Assembly: GCA_013140635.1 (NCBI GenBank)
Contig: JABFSM010000261.1
Coordinates: 1 to 32,597, forward strand
DNA: 32,597 bases
Direction: 5' to 3'
From: Gemmatimonadales bacterium
GTDB taxonomy: Bacteria > Gemmatimonadota > Gemmatimonadetes > Gemmatimonadales > GWC2-71-9
Positions 9,576 through 18,678 of this stretch are shown piece after piece (positions within the stretch are counted from its first letter, which is position 1; every line of letters begins with the position of its first letter). The notes beneath the pieces are model-generated. The model saw only the letters and a list, made by a program, of their open reading frames with translations. It searched no databases and was not told the origin of the DNA. Made by a program: the position numbers and the translations under genes.

Positions 9576-10916
9576 ATGTCTCCCCGTTACCCTGAGACAC
9601 ACGTCCTCTACCGAAACCTGGCCCGCGACTACCCCCTCATTGTCCGGGGGGAAGGGTGCTGGCTCTTTGACGCCTCGGGCCGGGCCTGGCTCGACGCCTG
9701 CGGCGGCGCCTACGTCGCCTGTCTGGGCCACGGCGTTCCCGATGTGGTGGACGCGGTGACCGAGCAGATTCGGCGGGTCAGTTACGTGAACGGATTGAGC
9801 TTCACGAACGAGGCGGCGGAGTCGCTTGCCGACGAGCTCGGTCGGTTCGCCGTCGGCGATCTCACCCAATTCTATTTTCTCTCGAGCGGTTCCGATGCCG
9901 TCGAAGCGGCGCTCAAACTGGCGCGGCAGTACTGGGTGGAGCGCGGCAAGCCCGAAAAGGATAGGTTGGTGGCCCTGACGCCGGGGTACCACGGGAACAC
10001 CCTGCTCACCCTCTCCGCCGGCGCGCGGGAGCACTATCGCACCTACTTCGAGCCGTGGCTGCTGCCGGTCGAGCGGGTGCCGGCGCCGTATGCCTATCGC
10101 TGCTCCTGCCGCGGCGAAGACTCCGCATGCCGCCGTTGCGGTGGCGGCGCGCTGGAGGATCTGCTCGACCAGGTCGGTGCGCACCGGGTCGCCGCTTTCC
10201 TGGCGGAGCCGATCGGCGGCTCCTCCACCGGCGCCTCGGTGCCCCGAGCGGATTATTGGCGGACGATTCGCGACATTTGCGACCGGCGCGAGGTCCTCTG
10301 GATTGCCGACGAAGTACTCACCGGCGCCGGACGGACCGGCACTTGGTCGGCGCTCGAGCCGTACGGCGCCATTCCCGACATCCAGGTGATGGGGAAAGGG
10401 ATCAGTGCCGGATATGCTCCGCTCGCCGCGGTGGCGGCGCCGCGGCGGATCGTGGATGTGCTCGCCCATGCCGGGAAGTCCCTGCTGCACGCCCAGACCT
10501 TTTCGCATACGCCGATGATGTGCGCCGCCGGCGTCGCGACGGTGCGCTACATCCGCGACCATGGCCTCGTGGCCCGGGCGGAGACGGTGGGTCGGGTGTT
10601 GCAGTCGCGGATGCGCTCGCTGCTCGATCACCCTCTGGTGGGAGATGTCCGCGGCCGAGGGATGCTCTGTGGCGTGGAGTTCGTGGCGGACCGAACGACC
10701 CGCGCCCCATTTCCGCGAGCGGCGCGCTTCGCGGAGCGGTTCATCGCCGCTGCGGAGGAGGAGGGGCTCATGGTCTGGCCCAATACGGGACATGCCGACG
10801 GTACCAACGGCGATCTGGTGATGGTGGCTCCGCCGTACATCATCACCGAGGCGGAAATCGACCAGATTGTGACGCGCTTTCGGAAGGCGCTGGAGCGAAT
10901 AGCGAATAGCGAGTAG
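9576..10916 (+). CDS. Class-III PLP-dependent aminotransferase
   Basis: 'SSGSDAVEAALKLARQYW', 'YHGNTLLTLSAG', 'IADEVLTGAGRTG', PLP-lysine region 'VMGKGISAGYAPLAAV'; last codons lie in the heptamer repeat. Confidence 0.92.
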   Translation: MSPRYPETHVLYRNLARDYPLIVRGEGCWLFDASGRAWLDACGGAYVACLGHGVPDVVDAVTEQIRRVSYVNGLSFTNEAAESLADELGRFAVGDLTQFYFLSSGSDAVEAALKLARQYWVERGKPEKDRLVALTPGYHGNTLLTLSAGAREHYRTYFEPWLLPVERVPAPYAYRCSCRGEDSACRRCGGGALEDLLDQVGAHRVAAFLAEPIGGSSTGASVPRADYWRTIRDICDRREVLWIADEVLTGAGRTGTWSALEPYGAIPDIQVMGKGISAGYAPLAAVAAPRRIVDVLAHAGKSLLHAQTFSHTPMMCAAGVATVRYIRDHGLVARAETVGRVLQSRMRSLLDHPLVGDVRGRGMLCGVEFVADRTTRAPFPRAARFAERFIAAAEEEGLMVWPNTGHADGTNGDLVMVAPPYIITEAEIDQIVTRFRKALERIANSE

Positions 10917-11035
10917 CGAACAGCGAACGGTCATTGCGAATAGCCAACGGTCATTGCGAGCGAAGCGAAGCAATCTCCCGAGATTGCTTCGGCCGCTTCG
11001 CGGCCTCGCAATGACGTAGCCAGTCTCGCAATGAC
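10895..11035. repeat. Composite repeat: degenerate GCGAATA heptamers (10895-10929), hybrid GTCATTGCGAATAGC (10930-10944), REP-like unit B1 (10950-10977), inverted unit B2 (10980-11015), truncated inverted copy (11024-11035)
   Basis: Direct reading; B1 and B2 form an inverted BIME-like pair. Confidence 0.85.
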
Positions 11036-11055
11036 GTATCCATGAGAGAGGTGCC

Positions 11056-12384
11056 ATGCCGAAATCCTATCCTAGAATCGTCACGCCGCTCCCAGGTCCT
11101 AACGCGCGTGCCATCGTCGACCGTGACAAGGCGGTCACGGCGCCGTGCTACATCAAGGAGTACCCGCTGGTCATCGCGCGCGGCGAGGGGCCGATGGTCG
11201 AAGATGTCGACGGCAACCGGTTTCTCGACTTCATGGCGGGGATCGCGGTGTCTGCCACCGGCTACGGCCACCCCGCGGTCGTCAAGGCGGTGAAAGACGC
11301 GGCCGACCGCTTTCTCCATATCTGCGGCAGCGACTTCTACTTCGAGGGTATGGCCGCCCTCTGCGAACGGCTCGCGCGCATCATGCCGGGTGACGGGAAG
11401 AAGCGCGTCTTCCTCACGAATTCGGGAACCGAAGCCATCGAAGGGGCGATGAAGCTCGCGCGCCATGCCACCGGCCGCACCGATTTCATCGCCTTCAAGG
11501 GAGCCTTTCACGGGCGGACGTACGGCGCACTCTCGATGACCTCGAGCAAAGCCCGGCAGCATGGCGGATTCGGGCCCTTCCTTCCAGGCGTGCATCACGT
11601 GGCCTTCGGTTCCTGCTACCGCTGCGAATTCGACAAGACCTTTCCCTCCTGCGGCCTCTTTTGCGTGAGCCACATCGAACGCGATCTCTTCGCCCGGCAT
11701 CTTGACCCGCGGGATGTGGCGGCCGTCTTCGTCGAGCCGATCCAGGGTGAGGGGGGCTACGTGGTGCCACCCCCGGGATGGCTCAAAGCCATCCGAGATC
11801 TCTGCGACAAGTACGGCATCGTCCTGGTCTTGGACGAGGTGCAGTCGGGCATCGGCCGCACCGGGAAGATGTTCGCCTGCGAGCACGAGGATGTCGTTCC
11901 CGATATTCTCGTGACCGCCAAAGGGCTGGGTTCGGGCATGCCGATCGGGGCCATCGTGGCGCGCGACGCGGTGAGTACCTGGGAGACCGGCTCCCACGGC
12001 TCGACCTTCGGGGGCAACCCCGTTTGCTGCGCTGCAGCGCTCGCCACACTCGATCTGGTGGAGGGGGGGCTCATGGCCAACGCCCGCGTCCGGGGCGAGC
12101 AACTCACCCGCGGGCTCCAGACGCTGGCTCAGCGGCACGGCGTGATCGGGGACATCCGCGGCCGCGGTCTCATGCAGGGAGTCGAGTTCGTTACCGATCG
12201 TACGACCCGCGCGCCGGCCGTCGATCTGGTTCACCGGCTGGAACAGGCCGCATTTCACAAGGGCCTCCTCCTCCTTGCCGCCGGAAAGAATGCGCTCCGT
12301 TTCGCGCCGCCCCTCGTCGTTGACGCGGAAGATGTGGAGATTGCCCTCGGCATACTTGGCGAATGCTTGGATGAACTGGACTGA
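11056..12384 (+). CDS. Class-III aminotransferase (acetylornithine/4-aminobutyrate aminotransferase-like)
   Basis: 'LTNSGTEAIEGAMKLARHATGR', 'FHGRTYGALSMTSSK', 'LVLDEVQSGIGRTGKMFA', 'VTAKGLGSGMPIGAI', 'STFGGNPVCCAAALATL'. Confidence 0.93.
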   Translation: MPKSYPRIVTPLPGPNARAIVDRDKAVTAPCYIKEYPLVIARGEGPMVEDVDGNRFLDFMAGIAVSATGYGHPAVVKAVKDAADRFLHICGSDFYFEGMAALCERLARIMPGDGKKRVFLTNSGTEAIEGAMKLARHATGRTDFIAFKGAFHGRTYGALSMTSSKARQHGGFGPFLPGVHHVAFGSCYRCEFDKTFPSCGLFCVSHIERDLFARHLDPRDVAAVFVEPIQGEGGYVVPPPGWLKAIRDLCDKYGIVLVLDEVQSGIGRTGKMFACEHEDVVPDILVTAKGLGSGMPIGAIVARDAVSTWETGSHGSTFGGNPVCCAAALATLDLVEGGLMANARVRGEQLTRGLQTLAQRHGVIGDIRGRGLMQGVEFVTDRTTRAPAVDLVHRLEQAAFHKGLLLLAAGKNALRFAPPLVVDAEDVEIALGILGECLDELD

Positions 12385-14902
12385 TCTACGCGCCACCGCG
12401 GCGCTCCTCCTCGCGGCCGCCCTGCCGGCCGCGGCGCAGCGCGAGCCGGTGCTCAAGCAGATCCAGGTTCCCCATCCCTACTACTATCGCGAGATGTATC
12501 TCCCGCAGGTAACCAGCGGCCCCAATTCGATGACCTGGTCTCCCGATGGCGCGGAGCTTATCTACGCCATGCAGGGGTCGTTGTGGCGCCAGAAGCTCGG
12601 CTCCCGGGAGGCGGTCCAGTTGACGGATGGTCCCGGATACGACGCCGAGCCTGATTGGTCGCCGGACGGGCGCCTTGTGGTGTACACCTCTTATCGGAAT
12701 GACGCGCTCGAGCTCTGGCTTCTCGATCTGACGACCGGGTCTACTCGCGCACTGGTTGCCAACGGCGCGGCAAATCTCGACGCGCGTTGGTCTCCCGATG
12801 GAACCCGGATCGCCTACGTCTCGAGCGTCTATCAGGGGCGCTGGCACATTTTCGTGGCTACGGTTTCCACTGTCCTCACCGTCCGTCTGACCGACGACCG
12901 CGACAGCCGACTTCCGCGCTACTACTACTCCCGCTTCGACCAGTACCTCTCGCCGAGCTGGTCGCCTGACGGTCGCGAGCTCGTCGTGGTGTCGAATCGG
13001 GGCCAGATCTGGGGGTCGGGTGGCCTCTGGCGCATGGAAGCGACGGCCGGCGCGCCAATGCTGGAGCTCCGGCGTGAGGAGACCAATTGGAAAGCGCGGC
13101 CCGACTGGGCTCGGGACGGCAAGCGGGTGGTCTATAGCTCCTACCTCGGCCGACAGCGCAATCAACTCTGGCTCGCCACGGCGGATGGAGGCGATCCGTT
13201 CCAGCTCACCTACTGCGACTGCGATCACACCTGGCCCCGCTGGTCCCCCGATGGGCGGCGCGTCGCCTTCGTGAGCAACGAGGGCGGGAACCCATCGCTT
13301 CGCGTCGTGACGATCCCGGGCGGCGCGGTTGAGACGGTCACGGCGGCAACGAGGCGCTACCGTGGGCCCACCGGCGTTCTCCGAATCGATCCGATCGATG
13401 GTGCGGGGCATCCGCTGGCCGTGCGGCTATCGGTCACCGGGGCCGACGGCCGAGGCTGGGCTCCCGATACGGCGTGGCGGCATGCCGATGACGCCTTCGA
13501 CCGGCGGAGCCGCGCCTTCGAGATGACGTACTTCCACACCGGCGGGCCTGCCACCCTTACGGTGCCTGCGGGGACATACGCCATCCAGGCCACCAAGGGC
13601 CTCGAGTACGCGCCGGTCACCCGTACGGTGACCGTGGCCGCCGGTAAAACCACGACGGCCGCCGTGAGGCTCGGCCGGCTCCTCGACCTTCCGGCGCGTG
13701 GGTGGTGGAGCGGCGATCTCCATGTCCATATGAACTACGGTGGCTCCTACAAGAACGAACCGGCCCATCTCCGCGCTCAAGCCGAGGCGGAAGACCTGCA
13801 CGTCGTGGAAAACCTGATCGTCAACAAGGAGCAGCGGATTCCGGACGTGGCCTTCTTCCGGGGCCGGCCCGACCCGGTCTCCACGCCGCGCACGATCATC
13901 GCTCACGACGAGGAGTTCCATACCAGTTGGTGGGGGCACACCGGCCACTTGGGCCTGACCAAGAATCTGATCCTGCCGAACTACGCCGGGTACGCGAACA
14001 CCGCCGCGGCAAGCCTCTTCCCCGACAATGCGGCGATCATCGGTCTGAGCCGCACCCAGGGCGGCATCGCGGGGTACGTGCATCCCTTCGATCCGCCGGC
14101 GCCCGATCCGTCGAAGGATCCGCTCACCTACGCGCTCCCTGTTGATGTGGCGTTAGGTAACGTCGATTACCTCGAAGTCCTCGGTTTCAGCGACCACCGA
14201 ACCACCGCCGACGTGTGGTACCGGCTTCTCAACACCGGCTTCCGGATCCCGGCCGGCGCCGGAACCGACGCGATGGCCAACTTCGCCTCGCTCCGGGGCC
14301 CCGTCGGCATGAACCGGGTCTTCGCTCGTTCCGGACCACGGCTGGATTACCGAGCCTGGCTCGGCGCCATCAAGGCGGGAAAGACCTTCGTGTCGAATGG
14401 TCCGCTCCTCTCCTTTACGTTGAACGGACGGGAGGTGGGAGACGAGATCTCGCTTGGCGCCGGAGTGCACCGGCTCAACGCGCGGGTGAGTCTCCGTTCG
14501 CTCGTTCCGGTTGAGCGCCTCGAGATCGTGGCCAACGGTGTCGTGGTGGCGCCGATTCCGCTCTCCGCCGGCGGGACTCGTGCCGACGCCGTCATTCCGT
14601 TGCCGATTGCCCGGAGCGGTTGGTTCACTCTGCGCGCGTGGTCCGCCGCAGCTGTCGAGCCGGTGCTCGACCTCTATCCGTTCGCCACCACGAGCCCGAT
14701 CTACGTCACCGTCGGCGGCCAGCCGATCCGGAGCGCCGAAGATGCCGAATACTTCGTGCGGTGGATCGACCGGGTAACGGCCGCCGCGGAGGCTCACGCG
14801 GGGTGGAACGACTCGGCCGAGAAGGCGGAGGTGCTGGCGCGCCTAGCGGCGGCTAAAGCGGTCTACTTGCGGAGGGCGGCGAAGCAACCCAGCCTTCCCT
14901 AG
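12371..14902 (+). CDS. CehA/McbA-type metallohydrolase with N-terminal TolB/WD40-like propeller, secreted
   Basis: Signal 'MNWTDLRATAALLLAAALPAAAQ', repeated 'WSPDG' blades, then 'GWWSGDLHVHMNYGGSYKNEPAHLRAQAEAEDLHVVENLIVNKEQR'; ATG at 12371 overlaps the upstream gene. Confidence 0.87.
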   Translation: MNWTDLRATAALLLAAALPAAAQREPVLKQIQVPHPYYYREMYLPQVTSGPNSMTWSPDGAELIYAMQGSLWRQKLGSREAVQLTDGPGYDAEPDWSPDGRLVVYTSYRNDALELWLLDLTTGSTRALVANGAANLDARWSPDGTRIAYVSSVYQGRWHIFVATVSTVLTVRLTDDRDSRLPRYYYSRFDQYLSPSWSPDGRELVVVSNRGQIWGSGGLWRMEATAGAPMLELRREETNWKARPDWARDGKRVVYSSYLGRQRNQLWLATADGGDPFQLTYCDCDHTWPRWSPDGRRVAFVSNEGGNPSLRVVTIPGGAVETVTAATRRYRGPTGVLRIDPIDGAGHPLAVRLSVTGADGRGWAPDTAWRHADDAFDRRSRAFEMTYFHTGGPATLTVPAGTYAIQATKGLEYAPVTRTVTVAAGKTTTAAVRLGRLLDLPARGWWSGDLHVHMNYGGSYKNEPAHLRAQAEAEDLHVVENLIVNKEQRIPDVAFFRGRPDPVSTPRTIIAHDEEFHTSWWGHTGHLGLTKNLILPNYAGYANTAAASLFPDNAAIIGLSRTQGGIAGYVHPFDPPAPDPSKDPLTYALPVDVALGNVDYLEVLGFSDHRTTADVWYRLLNTGFRIPAGAGTDAMANFASLRGPVGMNRVFARSGPRLDYRAWLGAIKAGKTFVSNGPLLSFTLNGREVGDEISLGAGVHRLNARVSLRSLVPVERLEIVANGVVVAPIPLSAGGTRADAVIPLPIARSGWFTLRAWSAAAVEPVLDLYPFATTSPIYVTVGGQPIRSAEDAEYFVRWIDRVTAAAEAHAGWNDSAEKAEVLARLAAAKAVYLRRAAKQPSLP

Positions 14903-16005
14903 GCACCGAGCGCCAGGACGATACCCGCGGCGCGAAGTTCCAGCTCGAGCAGGAACTGCTTCCGCCAGAGGCCGCCGCCGTAGCCACGGAGCTGGCCGTT
15001 CTTCTGGATCACACGGTGGCATGGGATCACGATCGGAATCCGGTTTCGGCCGTTGGCCAGCCCCACCGCCCGTTGCGCCGTGGGCTTGCCGATCCGGATC
15101 GCCAGCGCTTCGTAGGAAATGGTCTCGCCGAACGGAATCCGGAGCAGCTCCCGCCAGACCCGTTCCTGGAACTCCGTTCCCCGAATATCGAGCGGTACGT
15201 CGAACGATCGCCGATTGCCGGCAAAGTACTCGTCCAGCTCCCGGATGACCTGCTCGATGTACTGGTTCGTTCCCGGCACTGGGGGCCGATCGTAGAATCG
15301 CGTCAGATCCTCCGCCTGGCGGGGGAGCTTTTCGCGATCCGCGAATTCGAGCATGCAGAGCCCCTTTTCGGTCGCCGCGGCGAGCAGCGGTCCGAGCGGC
15401 GAGGGGATCATCTTCGCCACAATAGGCGGCGTCCCGCGCGCCGCTGCGGGAGTTATCCCGAAGAGCTTCTTGAATGCGTCGCGAAAACCGCTGTCCGACT
15501 CGAACCCACTGTCGAAGCCGGTTGGCGTGACCGGCGTTCCCTCGTGCAGTCTGTCGAGAGCAAAACCGAGGCGGCGAGCCCGGGCGTAAGCGTGCAGCGT
15601 CATACCGAATCTCCCAAGGAAATAGCGACGCGCGGTCGCAGGCTGAATGTCCATTCGCCGAAGCGCCGCATCGGTCAGCCGCCGCGTCGGATTGGCCTCG
15701 AGGGTCTCGATGACCCGCCTGGCCCACTCTGGGTGGCCGCCGGGTCGCTCGAGCGGTTTGCAGCGCCGACAGGGCCGGAACCCCGCCTTGGCCGCTTCGC
15801 CCGTGGTCAGGAAAAACCGCCGATTCTCTCGCCGAGCCTGTTTGGACGGGCAAGTCGGGCGGCAGAAGATCCCGGTGGTTCGCACCCCCACCACGAAGAT
15901 CCCCTCATAGGAGGGATCCCGATCATCCACCGCTCGATGGAGTTCTTCGGGCCGGGGCATCCGCAGAGTGGCGGTGGCGGCGGCGGTGGCAGTGTCGACT
16001 GGCAT
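14899..16005 (-). CDS. ada: Bifunctional transcriptional activator / O6-methylguanine-DNA methyltransferase Ada
   Basis: Ada zinc site 'FCRPTCPSKQARRENRRFF...GFRPCRRC', AraC-type HTH region, MGMT active site 'IPCHRVI'. Confidence 0.93.
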   Translation of the reverse strand: MPVDTATAAATATLRMPRPEELHRAVDDRDPSYEGIFVVGVRTTGIFCRPTCPSKQARRENRRFFLTTGEAAKAGFRPCRRCKPLERPGGHPEWARRVIETLEANPTRRLTDAALRRMDIQPATARRYFLGRFGMTLHAYARARRLGFALDRLHEGTPVTPTGFDSGFESDSGFRDAFKKLFGITPAAARGTPPIVAKMIPSPLGPLLAAATEKGLCMLEFADREKLPRQAEDLTRFYDRPPVPGTNQYIEQVIRELDEYFAGNRRSFDVPLDIRGTEFQERVWRELLRIPFGETISYEALAIRIGKPTAQRAVGLANGRNRIPIVIPCHRVIQKNGQLRGYGGGLWRKQFLLELELRAAGIVLALGA

Positions 16006-16096
16006 GGGGGGAATCTAGGGCCGTCGCTCCGGGCCGCCACCGATTCTTGAACACTATATTCCCGAGCCCCTCCACCCCCGGACTCTCGGAGCGCGC

Positions 16097-17869
16097 ATGA
16101 GGCTCACCTCTCTCGACCTCGCCATCATCGCTGCCAGTATCGTCATCTCCTTCCTGCCGGCGCTCTTCTTTGCCAAGCGGGCGGGGGAGAGCACGACCGA
16201 GTTTTTCACATCGGGCCGCGCCGCGCCCTGGTGGCTCGTGGGCATATCGATGGTCGCCACCACCTTCAGTACCGACACCCCGAATTTGGTGACCAACCTG
16301 GTCCGGGAGAGCGGGGTGGCGGAGAACTGGGTTTGGTGGGCCTTTCTCCTGACTGGAATGGCCACGGTCTTCTTCTACGCCAGGCTCTGGCGGCGGTCGG
16401 GGGTGCTCACCGATCTCGAGTTCTACGAGGTCCGTTACAGCGGTAAGGCCGCCACTTTCTTGCGCGGCTTCCGTGCCGTCTACCTCGGCCTCTTCTTCAA
16501 TTGCGTCATCATGGGGACGGTGAATCTCGCCGCGGCCAAGATCGCCAACGTCGTGCTCGGCTGGCCGATGGGGCAGACGCTGCTGGTCTGCTCGGTCATG
16601 ACGATCTTCTTCGCGTCGGTCTCCGGGCTCTGGGGTGTGCTGGTGACCGACTCGATTCAATTCGGCATCACCATGACGGGCACCTTCGCGGTCGCCTATT
16701 TCGCGGTCCAGCAGCCGGAGGTGGGCGGGCTCGTCGGGCTCTTCCAGAAGATCGACCCCGCCAAGCTCAACCTGCTCCCCGATTTCGGCGATTGGTCGGT
16801 GGCGCTCTCCGCGTTTGTCATTCCGCTCACCATTCAGTGGTGGTCGGTTTGGTATCCGGGCGCCGAGCCCGGCGGCGGGAGCTATATCGCCCAGCGGATG
16901 CTCGCCTCGAAGACCGAGAAGGACGCCGTCATCGGCACCCTGCTGTTCAACGTAATGCACTACGCGCTGCGCCCCTGGCCCTGGATCATCGTGGCCTTGA
17001 GTTCGATGCTCATCTACCCGGAGCTGGCGGATATCGCGCGCGCGTATCCGCATGTGGATCCGGCGCTGATCGGGCACGACATCGCCTATCCCGCCATGCT
17101 CCGCTTCCTTCCAGCCGGGTTCCTCGGTTTCGTCATCGCGGGCATGCTGGCCGCCTATCGGTCGACGATCGAGACGCATCTCAATTGGGGCACCTCGTAT
17201 CTCACGCACGATTTCTACCGCCGCTTTCTCAACAAGAACGGCACCGAGAAACACTATGTGCTCGTGGGCCGCCTTACGACGGCGGGGCTGATGGCGGCGG
17301 CGGTGGCGTTCACCTACGCGCTCGACACCGCCAAGGAAGCCTTCGATCTCATTCTCTCCGTCGGCGCCGGGACCGGCTTGATCTACTTGCTCCGCTGGTT
17401 CTGGTGGCGGATCAACGCCTGGAGCGAAATCGCCGCGATGGTGAGCTCCTTCGCGATCGCGGTCGTCTTCTTCCTGCTCGGCAAGTCCGGCACCGTCGTT
17501 CCTTCGCACCTTTCCCTCATCATCACCGTGGCGCTCACCACCGTGGTGTGGGTGACCGTGACGCTCATGACCAAACCGACCGACCGCGAGACCCTGCTCA
17601 AGTTCTATCGTCTGGTGCGTCCGGCCGGCAGCGGATGGAGGCCGATCGCCGAGGTGGCGGGGGTGGGGCCGAGCCCGGACAACCTGGCGCAATCGCTGCT
17701 CGGCTGGGTGCTCGGCTGTTTGTTCATCTACGCCGCCCTCTTCGGCACCGGGAGCTTCATCTACGGGCACACGGCGCAGGGTGTGGTGTGGGCGGCGCTC
17801 TTCATCGTGAGCGGGCTCTGGCTCCTCCGGCTCGTGCCCAGGCTCTGGACCCGGGAGCGAGCGGCCTGA
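16097..17869 (+). CDS. Sodium:solute symporter (SSS family)
   Basis: About 590 aa, multiple TM segments; 'KRAGESTTEFFTSGRAAPWWLVGISMVATTFSTDTPNLVTNLV' typical SSS N-terminus. Confidence 0.9.
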   Translation: MRLTSLDLAIIAASIVISFLPALFFAKRAGESTTEFFTSGRAAPWWLVGISMVATTFSTDTPNLVTNLVRESGVAENWVWWAFLLTGMATVFFYARLWRRSGVLTDLEFYEVRYSGKAATFLRGFRAVYLGLFFNCVIMGTVNLAAAKIANVVLGWPMGQTLLVCSVMTIFFASVSGLWGVLVTDSIQFGITMTGTFAVAYFAVQQPEVGGLVGLFQKIDPAKLNLLPDFGDWSVALSAFVIPLTIQWWSVWYPGAEPGGGSYIAQRMLASKTEKDAVIGTLLFNVMHYALRPWPWIIVALSSMLIYPELADIARAYPHVDPALIGHDIAYPAMLRFLPAGFLGFVIAGMLAAYRSTIETHLNWGTSYLTHDFYRRFLNKNGTEKHYVLVGRLTTAGLMAAAVAFTYALDTAKEAFDLILSVGAGTGLIYLLRWFWWRINAWSEIAAMVSSFAIAVVFFLLGKSGTVVPSHLSLIITVALTTVVWVTVTLMTKPTDRETLLKFYRLVRPAGSGWRPIAEVAGVGPSPDNLAQSLLGWVLGCLFIYAALFGTGSFIYGHTAQGVVWAALFIVSGLWLLRLVPRLWTRERAA

Positions 17870-18678
17870 CCGACCGCGCCGTTATCCTCGCGCGCGGGCT
17901 CGGTACCCGTATGCGCCGGACGGACTCGGCTACGGTACTCGATACGGCGCAAGACGAAGCGGCGGGGAAGGGAATGAAGGGGATGATTCCCTTCGGTCGC
18001 CCCTTTTTGGATTACGTCTTGAGCGGGCTCGCCGATGCGGGATATGCTCGCGTCTGTCTTGTCATCGGCCCCGAGCATGGAGCCGTTCGGGAGTATTACG
18101 AAGGGGCCGGCCGCCCGACCCGCCTCGAGTTGTCCTTCGCCATACAGCTCGAGCCTCGCGGCACCGCCGACGCTGTTCTCGCCGCCGAAACGTTTGCGGG
18201 TGAGCAGCCGTTCGCGGTGATCAATGCCGACAACTACTACCCCGTTGGAGCACTCGCCGCGCTCCGTCATCTCCCCCGCGCCGGGTTGATCGGCTTTCGG
18301 CGCGACGGGCTCCTTGCTCACGGCAACATTCCTTCGGAGCGGATCGCCGCGTTCGCGCTGATCGAAGCGGACGAGCTAGGCGGCCTGAAGCGGATTGCCG
18401 AGAAACCGAGTCCGGCGGAAGCCGCCACGTTCGGTCCTGATCCGCTCGTCAGTATGAATGCCTGGCTACTTCCCCCCGCGATTTTCGCCGCCTGTCGCAC
18501 CGTCACCCCGTCGCCAAGGGGTGAGCTCGAGCTTCAGGATGCCGTCCGCTACGCTATCCTGCACCTCGGCGAGCTCTTTCTTGTCGTGGAGAGTCGCGAG
18601 GGGGTGCTCGACCTCTCGAATCGAGATGATATTCCCGCGGTGGGGGAGCGGCTTCGCCACTTCGTCGTGCGGCCATGA
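17866..18678 (+). CDS. Sugar nucleotidyltransferase (NTP_transferase-like); probable CTG start
   Basis: 'AVILARGLGTRMRR...MKGMIPFGRPFLDYVLSGL', 'PRGTADAVLAAETF...VINADNYYP'; motif begins immediately after the symporter stop and there is no canonical start between them. Confidence 0.75.
   Translation: MTDRAVILARGLGTRMRRTDSATVLDTAQDEAAGKGMKGMIPFGRPFLDYVLSGLADAGYARVCLVIGPEHGAVREYYEGAGRPTRLELSFAIQLEPRGTADAVLAAETFAGEQPFAVINADNYYPVGALAALRHLPRAGLIGFRRDGLLAHGNIPSERIAAFALIEADELGGLKRIAEKPSPAEAATFGPDPLVSMNAWLLPPAIFAACRTVTPSPRGELELQDAVRYAILHLGELFLVVESREGVLDLSNRDDIPAVGERLRHFVVRP

Noticed and set aside
9486-11057. 523-aa minus-strand ORF with 'LLRFARNDRW' segment
   Set aside because: Antisense to an aminotransferase; the familiar peptide is translated REP-like repeat, not a protein family.
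15923-17770. 615-aa minus-strand ORF rich in H, R, D, E and G
   Set aside because: Antisense to the SSS symporter; composition typical of a spurious frame.
16501-17865. 5' part of the 725-aa plus-strand ORF
   Set aside because: Out-of-frame shadow of the symporter; only the part from about 17866 encodes a recognisable nucleotidyltransferase.
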